From the NCBI RefSeq assembly GCF_017377855.1, contig NZ_JAFREP010000046.1, positions 1 to 64,000 of the forward strand: DNA of 64,000 bases, given 5' to 3'. Positions within the stretch are counted from its first letter, which is position 1. Each line of letters starts with the position of its first letter. The notes beneath the pieces are model-generated. The model saw nothing but the letters and a program-made list of their open reading frames with translations. It did not search any database and was not told the DNA's origin. Shown here one piece after another: positions 52,018 to 61,007 of this stretch. The DNA comes from Acanthopleuribacter pedis. GTDB taxonomy: Bacteria > Acidobacteriota > Holophagae > Acanthopleuribacterales > Acanthopleuribacteraceae. Position numbers and translations under genes: made by a program.

Positions 52018-53154
52018 ATGGGATTTTCGACAGATTGCGTTCACGCCGGCCAGTGGATTGATCCACATTCCGGCGCGGTCATGGTACCGATTTATCAAAC
52101 TTCGACTTACCAACAACAAGGCATCGGCAAACACAAGGGCTACGAGTATGCGCGCACCCAAAACCCGACCCGCCAAGCCCTGGAAGACAATGTGGCCGCC
52201 CTGGAAAAAGGCGCCTGCGGTTTTGCCTTTGCCTCGGGCATGGCGGCCATCAACGCCCTGATGTCCCTGTTTGAAGCGGGCGACCATTTTATTGTCACGG
52301 GCAACACCTACGGCGGGACCTTCCGCCTGTTCGACCGTATTTTGCGGAAATTCGGCCTGACCTTTACCTTTGTCGACACCTCCAATTTGGACGCGGTCAA
52401 AGCGGCGATTAAACCCGAAACCAAAATGATGTTCGTGGAAACGCCGACCAACCCCATGCTCACCCTGACCGACATCAAAGCGGTGGCGGCGGTCGCCAAG
52501 GAAAACAACATCCTGTTGTGCGTCGACAACACCTTCGCCACCCCGTACCGGCAACGCCCCATCGAATTGGGCGCGGACTTCGTCAACCACAGCACGACCA
52601 AATACCTCAACGGCCACAGCGATTGTGTCGGTGGGGTGTTGGTCGCCAAGGACGAATCCTGGCGCGAGAAAATCCACTTCGTACAGAACTCGGCGGGCGC
52701 GATCCTCGGCCCGATGGATTCCTGGCTGACCCTGCGCGGCATCAAAACACTGGCGGTGCGCATGGACCGTCACGAAAGCAACGGTCGCGCGGTGGCCAAA
52801 GCCTTGACGGAAATGAAAGGCGTCGGCAAAGTCATCTACCCCGGCCTGGACAATTACCCCCAGCGCGAACTGGCCCTCTCGCAAATGGGCTCCTTCGGCG
52901 CCATGGTTTCCTTTACGGTGGAAAACCAGGAACGCGCGGAGGAAGTGCTGACCCGCTTCAAACTCTTCAGCCTCGCCGAATCACTGGGCGGCGTCGAATC
53001 CTTGGTCTGCCACCCGGCCACCATGACCCACGCGGCGGTACCCGCCGAGGCCCGTGCCGAGCTGGGCATTAGCGACGGCCTGATCCGCCTCTCGGTCGGT
53101 ATTGAAGACGAGGCCGATTTGATCGCTGACTTGGTCCAAGCCGTCAACGGCTAA
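52018..53154 (+). CDS. Cystathionine gamma-synthase / gamma-lyase family enzyme
   Basis: 378 residues, starting MGFSTDCVHAGQ at 52018. PLP enzymes of the Cys/Met metabolism family: conserved YEYARTQNPTRQALE, CGFAFASGMAAI, and NHSTTKYLNGHSD with the Schiff-base Lys (about residue 201). It either synthesises cystathionine (MetB), lyses it (gamma-lyase) or acts on O-acylhomoserine. Pairing with the upstream beta-family gene suggests the transsulfuration route methionine to cysteine, but the opposite direction cannot be excluded. The two genes are translated together (gap of 2 bases). Confidence 0.9.
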   Translation: MGFSTDCVHAGQWIDPHSGAVMVPIYQTSTYQQQGIGKHKGYEYARTQNPTRQALEDNVAALEKGACGFAFASGMAAINALMSLFEAGDHFIVTGNTYGGTFRLFDRILRKFGLTFTFVDTSNLDAVKAAIKPETKMMFVETPTNPMLTLTDIKAVAAVAKENNILLCVDNTFATPYRQRPIELGADFVNHSTTKYLNGHSDCVGGVLVAKDESWREKIHFVQNSAGAILGPMDSWLTLRGIKTLAVRMDRHESNGRAVAKALTEMKGVGKVIYPGLDNYPQRELALSQMGSFGAMVSFTVENQERAEEVLTRFKLFSLAESLGGVESLVCHPATMTHAAVPAEARAELGISDGLIRLSVGIEDEADLIADLVQAVNG

Positions 53155-53179
53155 ACCGTCACCCACATAAATCACCGGA

Positions 53180-53212
53180 CGCATGCCCTTCGCGGCATGC
53201 GTTTTTCTTTTT
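53180..53212 (+). terminator. Terminator of the cysK pair
   Basis: CGCATGCC (53180-53187) pairs with GGCATGCG (53194-53201), followed by TTTTTCTTTTTT. Lies 26 bases after the stop. Confidence 0.9.
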
Positions 53213-53227
53213 TGGTTGGAGGATTTG

Positions 53228-54325
53228 ATGACCGGATACCGTTTAACTTGGCTTGCGATGGGGATCTTGCTGACGGCTTTTTGCCTGACCGGCTGCTCGG
53301 AATCGCCCCCTAAATCGGAACCGGCACCCTCACCCCAACCAACCCCTTCAGCCCAGTCAACACCCGCCGCCGACAAACAACCGGAACCCGCGGGTCAACC
53401 GCAAGCAACCATCACCGCCGTCCCCACGGCAACCATCACCGCACCGGCCCAACCGACCCCAATCCCCCTCGAACAGGGGGGTTTGCGCTTCCAGATGGGC
53501 AATGTCGCCGCGGGCCACAGCATGTTCCGACCCCTGGGCGACGTGGCCTGGCTCAACGACGGCTCGCTGCTGATGTCGTTCCCGCAAGACCATGCTTTTA
53601 TTAAGTTTGCGGCAGGCGACTTCGCGCTAACCATGTTTGGTTCGGAAGCGGTCGGCGGCAAAAAAGAAACGGTGGTCTCGCCCAACCTGCTGTGGGTTCA
53701 CCAAGGCCTGATCCACGCGGTCAGCACGCAAAAACACCAATCGCTGACCTACACACCCGATATCCAAGTGGTCAACGCCTACAACGCGGCGGGTGTGTCC
53801 CCGGTCCCCGGTCCCGAAAACCAATACCTGCTGCGCGCCGACGACCGGCCCGACATCTTTTTCCGCGTGGACCAAAACAACAAGCCGCAACAGACCTATT
53901 CGGTGCCGGCCATGCCCGATGAGGACATGATGGGCCGCAAGCTGGTTTTTTTCCCGATGGACGACTGGCGACTCTACGCGGCCAAACAAAATGCAACGGC
54001 TGTTTTTCTCTTCAATAAAAACAGCACCATTGCTCAGATTTACACCATCGACCTCTCGGCATTTTTCGGAGCGCCCAACTACGCATTTACCGGCGGCGCG
54101 CAACTCTTTGATTTGCACGTGGAAGCCACGACCCTGTGGCTGCTGCTCGACCACGGCGGCAAACGCAACGACGACCGGGGTTATGTATTGGCATTACACA
54201 CACTTACCTTTGAAACCCTCGGCTTTTGGGAAATCCCACTCGACGCGGACCGCATGGATGCAAGCCCCGAGTTCTTTGTTTTCGCGCAGCAAGACAGAGC
54301 ACGGGCCGTCACCTATCGCCGTTAA
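53228..54325 (+). CDS. Lipoprotein with Pro/Thr-rich linker, unknown function
   Basis: 365 residues; ATG at 53228 with GGAGG 5 bases upstream. Type II signal peptide with lipobox LTGC (Cys23). Residues 26-82 are a Pro/Ala/Thr/Gln-rich spacer like those tethering lipoproteins to a membrane. The remaining 280 residues look like a beta-propeller-type repeat (repeated W-N-x-G and D-x-L-strand patterns such as DVAWLNDGSLLMSF, NLLWVHQGLIHAVS) but no motif is decisive. No neighbour explains its role. Confidence 0.82.
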   Translation: MTGYRLTWLAMGILLTAFCLTGCSESPPKSEPAPSPQPTPSAQSTPAADKQPEPAGQPQATITAVPTATITAPAQPTPIPLEQGGLRFQMGNVAAGHSMFRPLGDVAWLNDGSLLMSFPQDHAFIKFAAGDFALTMFGSEAVGGKKETVVSPNLLWVHQGLIHAVSTQKHQSLTYTPDIQVVNAYNAAGVSPVPGPENQYLLRADDRPDIFFRVDQNNKPQQTYSVPAMPDEDMMGRKLVFFPMDDWRLYAAKQNATAVFLFNKNSTIAQIYTIDLSAFFGAPNYAFTGGAQLFDLHVEATTLWLLLDHGGKRNDDRGYVLALHTLTFETLGFWEIPLDADRMDASPEFFVFAQQDRARAVTYRR

Positions 54326-54432
54326 CCGGCGCCCCTACGAAAAGTCACGACACCATTACGCGCGCAAATAACGAACCCTGGCAAGACACAGGCGTACCAC
54401 AAAAACATAAAAATCAAATAAACAGCTTCGTG

Positions 54433-54712
54433 TTATAATCGCCGCAAACCAAGAAAACGCCTCACGTACGCACGAAACCAAGACCTCGGTCTGTTTCGTC
54501 GCGCCCACCGCTTTGCCCCATCCACTGAAGATGATCGGTGTTCCCATCCCGCGCCTTCGGAACGCGGCAGCATGGTCCCACCGCGCCCATCGTTCCACCA
54601 AGAAACGACGGCTTCTTGGTGGGCAATCCGGGTGAGGGCGGTGTCGTTTTTTTTGGCGGATGCAGCGCTGACCCACGACTTGGCGAAAGACACTGCACCC
54701 TCCTTCGCCAAG
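54433..54712 (+). promoter_or_regulatory. Promoter and structured leader of the tail-collar cassette
   Basis: TATAAT at 54433-54438 is a perfect -10 box, though no well-spaced -35 box is visible. Two hairpins follow: CCACCAAGAA (54595-54604) with TTCTTGGTGG (54613-54622), and CTTGGCGAA (54679-54687) with TTCGCCAAG (54704-54712). A T8 run lies at about 54647-54654. The first cassette gene begins at 54818, so the leader is nearly 400 bases. A reading frame crosses this region, but its best start remains 54818. Confidence 0.5.
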
Positions 54713-54817
54713 ACAACCATTCCCCACGCGTTTGCCCCAAACGCCCCGGTCACCAACCAAACCGGTGTGGTTCCATACCACCGGCCAACCCAGGCACCGA
54801 TTGAAACGGAGGTTTTC

Positions 54818-55348
54818 ATGGTTGATCCTTTCCTTGGCGAAATACGGATTTTCGCAGGCAACTTTGCACCCAACCGGTGGGCTTACTGTGACGGTCAGCT
54901 TCTCACGATTAGTCAAAATGATGCGCTTTTTTCGCTGGTTGGAACCACCTACGGCGGAGACGGTCGCTCCACGTTCGCCCTACCGGATTTTCGCGGACGC
55001 TTGGTGGCGTGCCAAGGCACGGGGCCCGGTCTCACACCCCGCGCGTGGGGACAAAAAATCGGTGTGGAAAGCGTCACCCTTACCCCGGAGCAACTCCCCT
55101 CACACAACCATCCCTTCCAGGGAACCACCGCAACCGGGAACCATCACTCGCCGGCAGGTAAAGTCCCAGCGGTGCCCAGTGCCGGCGGCGTGTTTTACGA
55201 AGCCCATGCAACAGCGGACCAACTTCGGGCGTTGCCACCCGGAAGTGTCGGCCAAACGGGCGGCAACGCGCCACACACCAACATGATGCCGGCGTTGGCA
55301 CTCCACTACATCATTGCTCTCACGGGCACGTACCCCTCACGCACCTAG
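54818..55348 (+). CDS. Phage tail-collar / microcystin-dependent-protein family, copy 1
   Basis: 176 residues; GGAGG 5 bases before the ATG. Fold of the phage T4 short-fibre collar domain: FLGEIRIFAGNFAPNRWAYC, TTYGGDGRSTFALPDFRGR and LPSHNHPFQG, whose HxH pair is a metal-binding motif, ending HTNMMPALALHYIIAL. Many non-phage bacteria encode three such paralogues in tandem, as here; their function is unknown. The cassette sits next to T3SS genes but is transcribed towards them (convergent). Confidence 0.88.
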   Translation: MVDPFLGEIRIFAGNFAPNRWAYCDGQLLTISQNDALFSLVGTTYGGDGRSTFALPDFRGRLVACQGTGPGLTPRAWGQKIGVESVTLTPEQLPSHNHPFQGTTATGNHHSPAGKVPAVPSAGGVFYEAHATADQLRALPPGSVGQTGGNAPHTNMMPALALHYIIALTGTYPSRT

Positions 55349-55358
55349 GAGGAAACCC

Positions 55359-55898
55359 ATGGCTGAACCTTTTATTGCGGAAGTCCGTGCATTCGCCTTT
55401 AATTTCGCCCCCCGCGGCTGGGCCTTTTGCGAGGGACAATTGCTCCCCATCGCCCAGAACACGGCGCTGTTTTCACTTATTGGCACCACTTACGGCGGCG
55501 ATGGTCGCACGACCACCGCACTTCCCAATCTCGAAGACCGCGCGGTGATGCACGCGGGTTCCGGTCCCGGATTGACCCCCCGTCGGCTCGGCGAGAAGAC
55601 GGGGTCCTACACGGTCTCCCTCTCGGAACAACAAATCCCAAGTCATTACCACGCAGCTTTTACCGAGGCCGAACAAAGTGAGAACAGTACCCCCGCCGGC
55701 AACATCATCGGCGTTTTGCAGGATGCACAGAAGATCGGCGCCCGTACCTTTAAAAAGGACCCACCCGACCTGAAAAACACCACCAGCTCGTCGTGGCTTC
55801 AGGTCACAGGCGGCGGGCAAACCCATACCAATCTACAACCACTCATCGGCGTGATCTATTGCATTGCGCTCGTCGGAACCTATCCGTCACGAAGTTAA
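55359..55898 (+). CDS. Phage tail-collar / microcystin-dependent-protein family, copy 2
   Basis: 179 residues; AGGAGG before the ATG, 10 bases after copy 1. Same features (GTTYGGDGRTTTALPNLEDR; IPSHYHAAF with HxH; C-terminal IGVIYCIALVGTYPSRS). It has a longer insert (about residues 105-145, ENSTPAGNIIGVLQ) than copies 1 and 3. All three copies end in PSR, so the C-terminus is probably an assembly signal of the family. Confidence 0.88.
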   Translation: MAEPFIAEVRAFAFNFAPRGWAFCEGQLLPIAQNTALFSLIGTTYGGDGRTTTALPNLEDRAVMHAGSGPGLTPRRLGEKTGSYTVSLSEQQIPSHYHAAFTEAEQSENSTPAGNIIGVLQDAQKIGARTFKKDPPDLKNTTSSSWLQVTGGGQTHTNLQPLIGVIYCIALVGTYPSRS

Positions 55899-55967
55899 AG
55901 CCACCACCGCGCGAAATGCGCGGTCCCGTCACACATGGTCGCGGAAACGGATTGGGAGGTACCCAAA

Positions 55968-56489
55968 ATGACTGAACCTTATCTTGGTGAAATCAGAATT
56001 TTTAGCTTTAACTTTGTCCCGCGTGGCTGGGCGGCCTGTAACGGCGCGATCCTACCCATCAGCCAAAATCAATCGCTTTACTCCCTGATCGGCACATTCT
56101 ACGGCGGCGACGGTCGCACCAGCTTTGCCTTGCCCGATTTACGCGGACGTGTTCCGGTCCACCGCGGCGTCATGTTCTCACTAGGAACCAGAACCGGCGG
56201 GGAAACCGCCTCCCTCACTGTCGCGGAAATGGCCGCCCACACCCATGCGTTCAACACCTTTAAAGGGGATGCGGATGTGGTCGCAAATCTCGGCGGCTAC
56301 GCGCTCGCTGACGTGGTTCCTTTGGTTGGCGAGGCCCCCAAACCCTATGGCGACGCGATAGACGCGGTCATCATGTCTACCGCGACCTGCGCGAACGCGG
56401 GTGGCGGCGCACCCCATGAGAACATGCAGCCCACCACGTTCACCAACTACTGCATCGCCACCAGCGGTTTATTCCCTAGCCGTAACTGA
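55968..56489 (+). CDS. Phage tail-collar / microcystin-dependent-protein family, copy 3
   Basis: 173 residues; GGGAGG 8 bases before the ATG. YLGEIRIFSFNFVPRGWAAC, GTFYGGDGRTSFALPDLRGR, AAHTHAFNTF (HxH) and ENMQPTTFTNYCIA are the family blocks. It follows copy 2 by 69 bases. Nothing else phage-like (tube, sheath, baseplate) is present, so a complete tail is not encoded here. Confidence 0.88.
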   Translation: MTEPYLGEIRIFSFNFVPRGWAACNGAILPISQNQSLYSLIGTFYGGDGRTSFALPDLRGRVPVHRGVMFSLGTRTGGETASLTVAEMAAHTHAFNTFKGDADVVANLGGYALADVVPLVGEAPKPYGDAIDAVIMSTATCANAGGGAPHENMQPTTFTNYCIATSGLFPSRN

Positions 56490-56634
56490 AATTTCGACAA
56501 CGCCAACAGGCGGGCGCACCGCGCCATGCAACCCACCGCTTTCAGCAGTGGCTGCATGGCTGGGCCCAAGCGCCGGCGACCCCAAAGCGAAGCGGCTGAT
56601 GCGAGGTCACCTGTCGGTCGCACCCTTGCAAGCC

Positions 56635-57006
56635 TTAAGCGGCCAAGGTTTTGCGGAGCATGCGGTCGAGCTGACTTAAGGATCGCTCGATGAGGGGTAG
56701 GTTGAACTCGCGGAAGCTGACGTGGGTCAAATACACCAGCGTATCGCCCTTGCGCATGGCGGGGTAAAAGGTTTGCGGCCCCTGGCTACGGTAATGACAC
56801 TGGGTCAGGGCCCGCAGTGCCACGTCCCGTTGGTAGGCCGGAAAGGGACGGGCCAGGTAAAGCAAAACCCCGTCCTCGGTGAGCTCCAAAAAGAACTGCC
56901 CCTTTTTTTCAAAATCCAGGCTGACTTGCCCGGCGGCCGTCAACGACGGCAACTGTAATCCCATGGTTTGGCCGAATTTGCGCACGACCTCATCAATCCA
57001 TTGCAT
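56635..57006 (-). CDS. Type III secretion chaperone (CesT/SycN-like)
   Basis: 123 residues; GGGAG 6 bases before the ATG at 57006. Small acidic/hydrophobic protein with the alternating alpha-beta pattern of class I T3SS chaperones (LDFEKKGQFFLELTEDGVLLYLA, interrupted, and LRALTQCHYRSQG). It lies 51 bases after sctW, the last gene of the injectisome run, matching the YopN-SycN/YscB arrangement in which the chaperone partners the gatekeeper. Assignment rests on size, pattern and position. Confidence 0.7.
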   Translation of the reverse strand: MQWIDEVVRKFGQTMGLQLPSLTAAGQVSLDFEKKGQFFLELTEDGVLLYLARPFPAYQRDVALRALTQCHYRSQGPQTFYPAMRKGDTLVYLTHVSFREFNLPLIERSLSQLDRMLRKTLAA

Positions 57007-57057
57007 GCTTCTCTCCCCGGCGCGGCGGCGCCGTTTTTTCCTCGAACCGGCGACGGG

Positions 57058-58185
57058 TTAACCCGCCTCTTCCATCTTCTCTTCTTCTTCCACGGCCGCA
57101 TCGCGCACCTCGACGATCACCTCCAGCATGCGTTCACGCATCTCCAAATCGTCAAAGGCTTTGAGCGGAATCTTTTTGATCATTTTTTGGAATTCCTGCA
57201 CAAAAAAGATGCGGGCCTTGAGCGCGGTGAACCCAAGATCTTCCACGAGTTCGTTAAGTTGGCCGCTCTGTAGCCACACTTCTTTTTTCAGGGCCATGAA
57301 TTGCTGCATAAAGGCACGCGGCGATTTTTTGCTGCGTGTTTTGAAAAGTTTGAACACGCGGTCCAGCAAACTCTCGGCGTCGCGGTAGATGTGGCCCATC
57401 ATTTCCAAGCGGAACAGATCGTCCAAAATTTTCTTGAGCGCGTTGGGCTGAAGCGACGGCCCACGCGCGTGTAAATCGCGCCCGACGGCGGCGATCATAA
57501 ACGAAATCGCTTCCAGGAAATTGCGGTCCGGGTAATGGTTGATCACCGACTCAAAGGCATCGACGAAGGTTTCCGGCGCCAACACGGTATGCCGGTAAAA
57601 GTCGCGTAGGTCCTGGGTTTTCTTGCCGTCGCCGGCGGCGAATTGCGCGGCGGTTTCACTGACGTTAAGCCCGGCGCGCACGGCCGGGCCGTGTTCGGCC
57701 TCCAGATCCGCCAGCGCCTGGGCCAGCGACTGGCGCAGTTCCATGGCCGCGCCGTCGCCTTCCAAGGATTCGTAGGCGAAGGCCAAGGCGGCGTAACGAT
57801 GGGAGACGTCTTTGAACTGCTGTTTGCCCTGTTGCAGCAGTTCGCGCGGATGCTGCCGACCCCCTTTTTTGAGGTGGTCGAGGTACTGCATCAACTTGTC
57901 GGCGCCGCCCAAATCGGGGATGCGGCGCATGTAGGCCTCGGCTTTTTGCTTGAGGCGGTTGCGCAAATCGTTGGATTGGCGCGTCTTGCGTTGCGACAGC
58001 TTCTTGCTCGCCTTAGAGCCGAAAACGAAACTCATTTCCTCCGCCGCGTCGGCGACCATCGACTGGATGTTGGTGGGTTTGACGGCCTCGCCCTGGTGCT
58101 TGCCGATCAACCCGGCCGCGGTTTGGCCGAGGCGCGCGGCGCCGATGCCGATTGCCGCTTGTTGGATGCCTTGGATTTGGCTCAT
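57058..58185 (-). CDS. sctW: T3SS gatekeeper SctW (YopN/InvE/MxiC-like, TyeA-like C-terminus)
   Basis: 375 residues. The N-terminal helical region (residues 40-90, AADAAEEMSF-like and RQSNDLRNRLKQKAEAYM) and the central X-bundle (residues 100-270) resemble HrpJ/YopN domains; the C-terminal 90 residues (FFVQEFQKMIKKIPLKAFDD; MRERMLEVIVEVRD) resemble TyeA fused to YopN. SctW blocks effector export until contact and orders translocator secretion. It overlaps sctU by 4 bases (start inside the sctU stop). Confidence 0.85.
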   Translation of the reverse strand: MSQIQGIQQAAIGIGAARLGQTAAGLIGKHQGEAVKPTNIQSMVADAAEEMSFVFGSKASKKLSQRKTRQSNDLRNRLKQKAEAYMRRIPDLGGADKLMQYLDHLKKGGRQHPRELLQQGKQQFKDVSHRYAALAFAYESLEGDGAAMELRQSLAQALADLEAEHGPAVRAGLNVSETAAQFAAGDGKKTQDLRDFYRHTVLAPETFVDAFESVINHYPDRNFLEAISFMIAAVGRDLHARGPSLQPNALKKILDDLFRLEMMGHIYRDAESLLDRVFKLFKTRSKKSPRAFMQQFMALKKEVWLQSGQLNELVEDLGFTALKARIFFVQEFQKMIKKIPLKAFDDLEMRERMLEVIVEVRDAAVEEEEKMEEAG

Positions 58186-59246
58186 AACGAAAGATCCTCC
58201 TCTTCCTCACCCAAGTTTTGGGCCCACACCAACACCTCGGCGACGGCTTCAATGAAATCGGCGGGGATGAAATCGCCGACGGTGGCTTGGGCGTAAAGGC
58301 CACGCGCCAGCGGCACATTTTCGATGGTGGGCACCTCGGCTTTTTTGGCGACTTTTTTCAAACGTTGCGCCAAGGCGCCTTCGCCCTTGGCCACAACCCG
58401 CGGCAGTTGGCCTTTGAGCTCGCGGTTAAAGGAAATGGCGACGGCAAAGTGGGTTGGGTTGGTAACCAGCACGTCGGCTTGTTGGGTGGCGGCCTCGGCG
58501 TCGCCCTCGGCCATTTCGCGGTGCAACTCGCGGCGTTTGCTTTTAATCAGCGGTTCGCCCTCGGATTCTTTGTACTCGCGTTTGACCTCGTCCTTGCTCA
58601 TTTTGAGTTGTTTGGTGTGCTGCCGTTGCTGGAACCAGAAATCGAACGCGGCCACGGCGAAATAGGCGATCAGGGTCACGATCAACACCCGTTGCAACAA
58701 GATGCTGAGCACCTCGCTAATCCCCTCGCGGCCGAGGTTGGGAATGTGGACCAGGGATTCGAAGTTCTCAAGCAAAACCAGGTAAATGACAAAACCGAGC
58801 AACATCACCTTGGCAATGGATTTAATCAGTTCCACGAAATTCTTCATGGCGAACATGTTTTTCAAACCCTTGGCCGGGTTAAGTTTGTCCAGCTTGGGCA
58901 TCACGGGATCCATCGTGAACATAAAACCGACCTGGGCCACGTTGGCGACGACGGCGGCAAACATCACCACGCCGACGGGCAGCAGCGAGAGCACCATCAT
59001 TTCTTTGATCACGCGAATGCCCAGTTCCTCATAAGCACCTTCAAAGGGACGGTTCATGTAGGCAAAAGGCATGGACACCAAATTGCGGAAGCGGCTCCCA
59101 AAAAAGTCGCGCATGATCCACAGCACGGCGAAGGCCGCCAACAAGGTAACGGCCGAGTTGACCTCTTTGCTTTTGGCGACCTGTCCCTTCTTGCGCGCGT
59201 CGCGCAGCTTTTTGGGTGTCGGTTGTTCGGTCTTTTCGCCGCTCAC
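58182..59246 (-). CDS. sctU: T3SS export switch protein SctU (YscU-like)
   Basis: 354 residues, the YscU length. I choose the second GTG (59246, MSGEKTEQPTPKK) because GGAGG lies 7 bases before it but 1 base before the first GTG; YscU proteins typically start MSGEKTEQPT. Four membrane helices (about 30-210) and self-cleaving NPTH (VLVTNPTHFAVAIS). Switches substrate class from needle to translocators. The flagellar paralogue is flhB at 8135-9205. Confidence 0.95.
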   Translation of the reverse strand: MSGEKTEQPTPKKLRDARKKGQVAKSKEVNSAVTLLAAFAVLWIMRDFFGSRFRNLVSMPFAYMNRPFEGAYEELGIRVIKEMMVLSLLPVGVVMFAAVVANVAQVGFMFTMDPVMPKLDKLNPAKGLKNMFAMKNFVELIKSIAKVMLLGFVIYLVLLENFESLVHIPNLGREGISEVLSILLQRVLIVTLIAYFAVAAFDFWFQQRQHTKQLKMSKDEVKREYKESEGEPLIKSKRRELHREMAEGDAEAATQQADVLVTNPTHFAVAISFNRELKGQLPRVVAKGEGALAQRLKKVAKKAEVPTIENVPLARGLYAQATVGDFIPADFIEAVAEVLVWAQNLGEEEEDLSL

Positions 59247-59268
59247 CGCCACGCCTCCCTAAATAAAA

Positions 59269-60060
59269 TTACGGTACCTTGAGCACATGGTCCAAGTTCA
59301 TCAGGTGTTGCCAAAGGTTGCGTTGCTCGCCGTCGAACATCGTCAACAGCGTCACCATGTACGCTATTAAGAACACGATGGCCAACACACTTTTGATCGA
59401 CATCGACAGGAAAAAAATGTTGAGCTGCGGACTGAAGCGGTTGATCAAACCCAAACCGAACTCGGCCACAAACACGGCGATCACGATGGGCGCCGCAAAC
59501 AACACGATCATTTCAATGATGCGCGCCGAGTGTTGGATCATGACCTCGGCGAAATGCGCGTCCAACGCCGGGGCGGCGGAAAAGACGGGCCACACCTGGT
59601 AGCTTTCGTAAATACCGCCCAAAAACACCAAAAAGCCGCCGGTGGTGAAAAACAAGACGGTGAGCACCTGCATCAAAAGGCTGCCCAGCGGCGAGGATTC
59701 CACCCCGGACATGGGGTCCATCATTTGCGCCATCGAAGCACCGCGTTGGTTGTCGATAAACAAACCAACGCCCTCGGCGACCCAAAACAAGGACGCGCCC
59801 AGGTAACCGAGCACCACGCCGAGCATGGCCTCTTTGGCGATCACCATCATCCAGGGCAAAAGGCGAATCTCGTCGGGCAACTGGGTGAACACCAGTGGGT
59901 AAACGCCGAGCCCGAGGCAGACAACCAGGGTGTTGCGCACCATGACCTGCATCATGCCGCTTCCGAAAAACGGCATCACGCCGAACATCACCAGCATGCG
60001 CGGCAGGCTGACACTGAGCACCAGGATCGATTTTTTTAAAAATTCGGCGTCGAGTTCCAT
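59269..60060 (-). CDS. sctT: T3SS export gate protein SctT (YscT-like)
   Basis: 263 residues, about six membrane helices. MVRNTLVVCLGLGVYPLVF and GVGLFIDNQRGASMAQMMDP are characteristic of SctT rather than FliR, as is the short N-terminus. It caps the SctR5-S4 pore. SD AGGAG lies very close (2-3 bases) to the ATG at 60060, which is unusual. It follows sctS by 11 bases. Confidence 0.93.
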   Translation of the reverse strand: MELDAEFLKKSILVLSVSLPRMLVMFGVMPFFGSGMMQVMVRNTLVVCLGLGVYPLVFTQLPDEIRLLPWMMVIAKEAMLGVVLGYLGASLFWVAEGVGLFIDNQRGASMAQMMDPMSGVESSPLGSLLMQVLTVLFFTTGGFLVFLGGIYESYQVWPVFSAAPALDAHFAEVMIQHSARIIEMIVLFAAPIVIAVFVAEFGLGLINRFSPQLNIFFLSMSIKSVLAIVFLIAYMVTLLTMFDGEQRNLWQHLMNLDHVLKVP

Positions 60061-60071
60061 GTCTCCTAACC

Positions 60072-60341
60072 TTAGGTTCCGATTTGCGGCAAGAGTTCGA
60101 GCAACCGTTCCATGAACAGGAACAGCTCCATGCCGGTCCAGCGCGCGGTGAGCGCCAAAGTGACCACCACGGCGATCAACTTGACCCCGAAGGAAAGCGT
60201 CTGTTCCTGAACTTGGGTGACGGCCTGTAACAGGCTGACGAGCACCCCGAAACCAGATGCCACGATGACCGCGGGCAAGGACAACAACAGCACCAGGGTC
60301 AACGCGTGAATGGTGAGTTCGACGAGGGTTGCTTGGTCCAT
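60072..60341 (-). CDS. sctS: T3SS export gate protein SctS (YscS-like)
   Basis: 89 residues, two membrane helices and the LLQAVTQVQEQTLSFGVKLI segment between them, the SctS/FliQ hallmark. GGAG lies 6 bases before the ATG. Encodes part of the helical export pore. It begins 9 bases after the sctR stop. Confidence 0.95.
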   Translation of the reverse strand: MDQATLVELTIHALTLVLLLSLPAVIVASGFGVLVSLLQAVTQVQEQTLSFGVKLIAVVVTLALTARWTGMELFLFMERLLELLPQIGT

Positions 60342-60350
60342 GTCAATCTC

Positions 60351-61007
60351 CTATGCGTACGAGAGGACAAGGCCGTGAATGACCCGCGCCCAACCTTCGA
60401 CCAACACGAATAACAAAAGCTTGAAGGGCAGGGAGATGGTCATGGGGGAAACCATCATCATGCCGAGCGCCAACAAGATGTTGGAAACAATCAGGTCGAT
60501 GGCGACAAACGGCAGGTAAAGCAGGAAGCCGACCTGAAACGCGGTGGTTAATTCGGTGACGGTAAAGGCGGGCACCAAAAGCACGAAGTCGTTTTCGCCG
60601 AGTTTGCCGAGCTGTTCGGCGGGCCACACCGACTGAGCGGCGTTAAAGAAAAAGGCGCGTTCTCGCGGAGCCGAGTGTTTGAGCAAAAAGTCGCGCAGCG
60701 GTTCACGCGCCTGTTCCAGCGCCTCGACCAAGGCACGGAAGTCCTTGATGTCGGGGTTGACGGCGTGAACGATGTCGATCATTTCGTAGGCGACGGGCGC
60801 CATCACGTAGAAGGAGAGCACAATCGCCAAACCGTTGATGACCATGTTGGGCGGGATGTTTTGGACACCCATGGCGTTGCGCACCAGTTGCAGCACCACG
60901 GTGAGTTTGATGAACGAGGTCACCATCATGGCGGCGAAGGGTGCGAGGGAAAGAAAAATCAGACCGCCGATGAGCAGTAACGGATCACTTAGGTTCAGCG
61001 TTTCCAT
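60351..61007 (-). CDS. sctR: T3SS export gate protein SctR (YscR-like)
   Basis: 218 residues from the ATG at 61007 (GAGGAGG 9 bases upstream); the frame extends 16 codons earlier inside sctQ. Four membrane helices. TSFIKLTVVLQLVRNAMGVQ, PPNMVINGLAIVLSFYVMAP and LALGMMMVSPMTISLPFKLL are conserved with FliP (10311-11057), but no signal peptide, as usual for SctR. Its start lies 23 bases inside the end of sctQ. Confidence 0.96.
   Translation of the reverse strand: METLNLSDPLLLIGGLIFLSLAPFAAMMVTSFIKLTVVLQLVRNAMGVQNIPPNMVINGLAIVLSFYVMAPVAYEMIDIVHAVNPDIKDFRALVEALEQAREPLRDFLLKHSAPRERAFFFNAAQSVWPAEQLGKLGENDFVLLVPAFTVTELTTAFQVGFLLYLPFVAIDLIVSNILLALGMMMVSPMTISLPFKLLLFVLVEGWARVIHGLVLSYA

Noticed and set aside
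54572..54817. N-terminal extension of the first tail-collar gene
   Set aside because: The frame is open, but no SD precedes it and the residues differ from the start MVDPF that aligns with the two other copies.
54818..56489. Complete prophage
   Set aside because: Only collar-domain proteins are present; no integrase, terminase, portal, capsid, tube, sheath or holin gene nearby.
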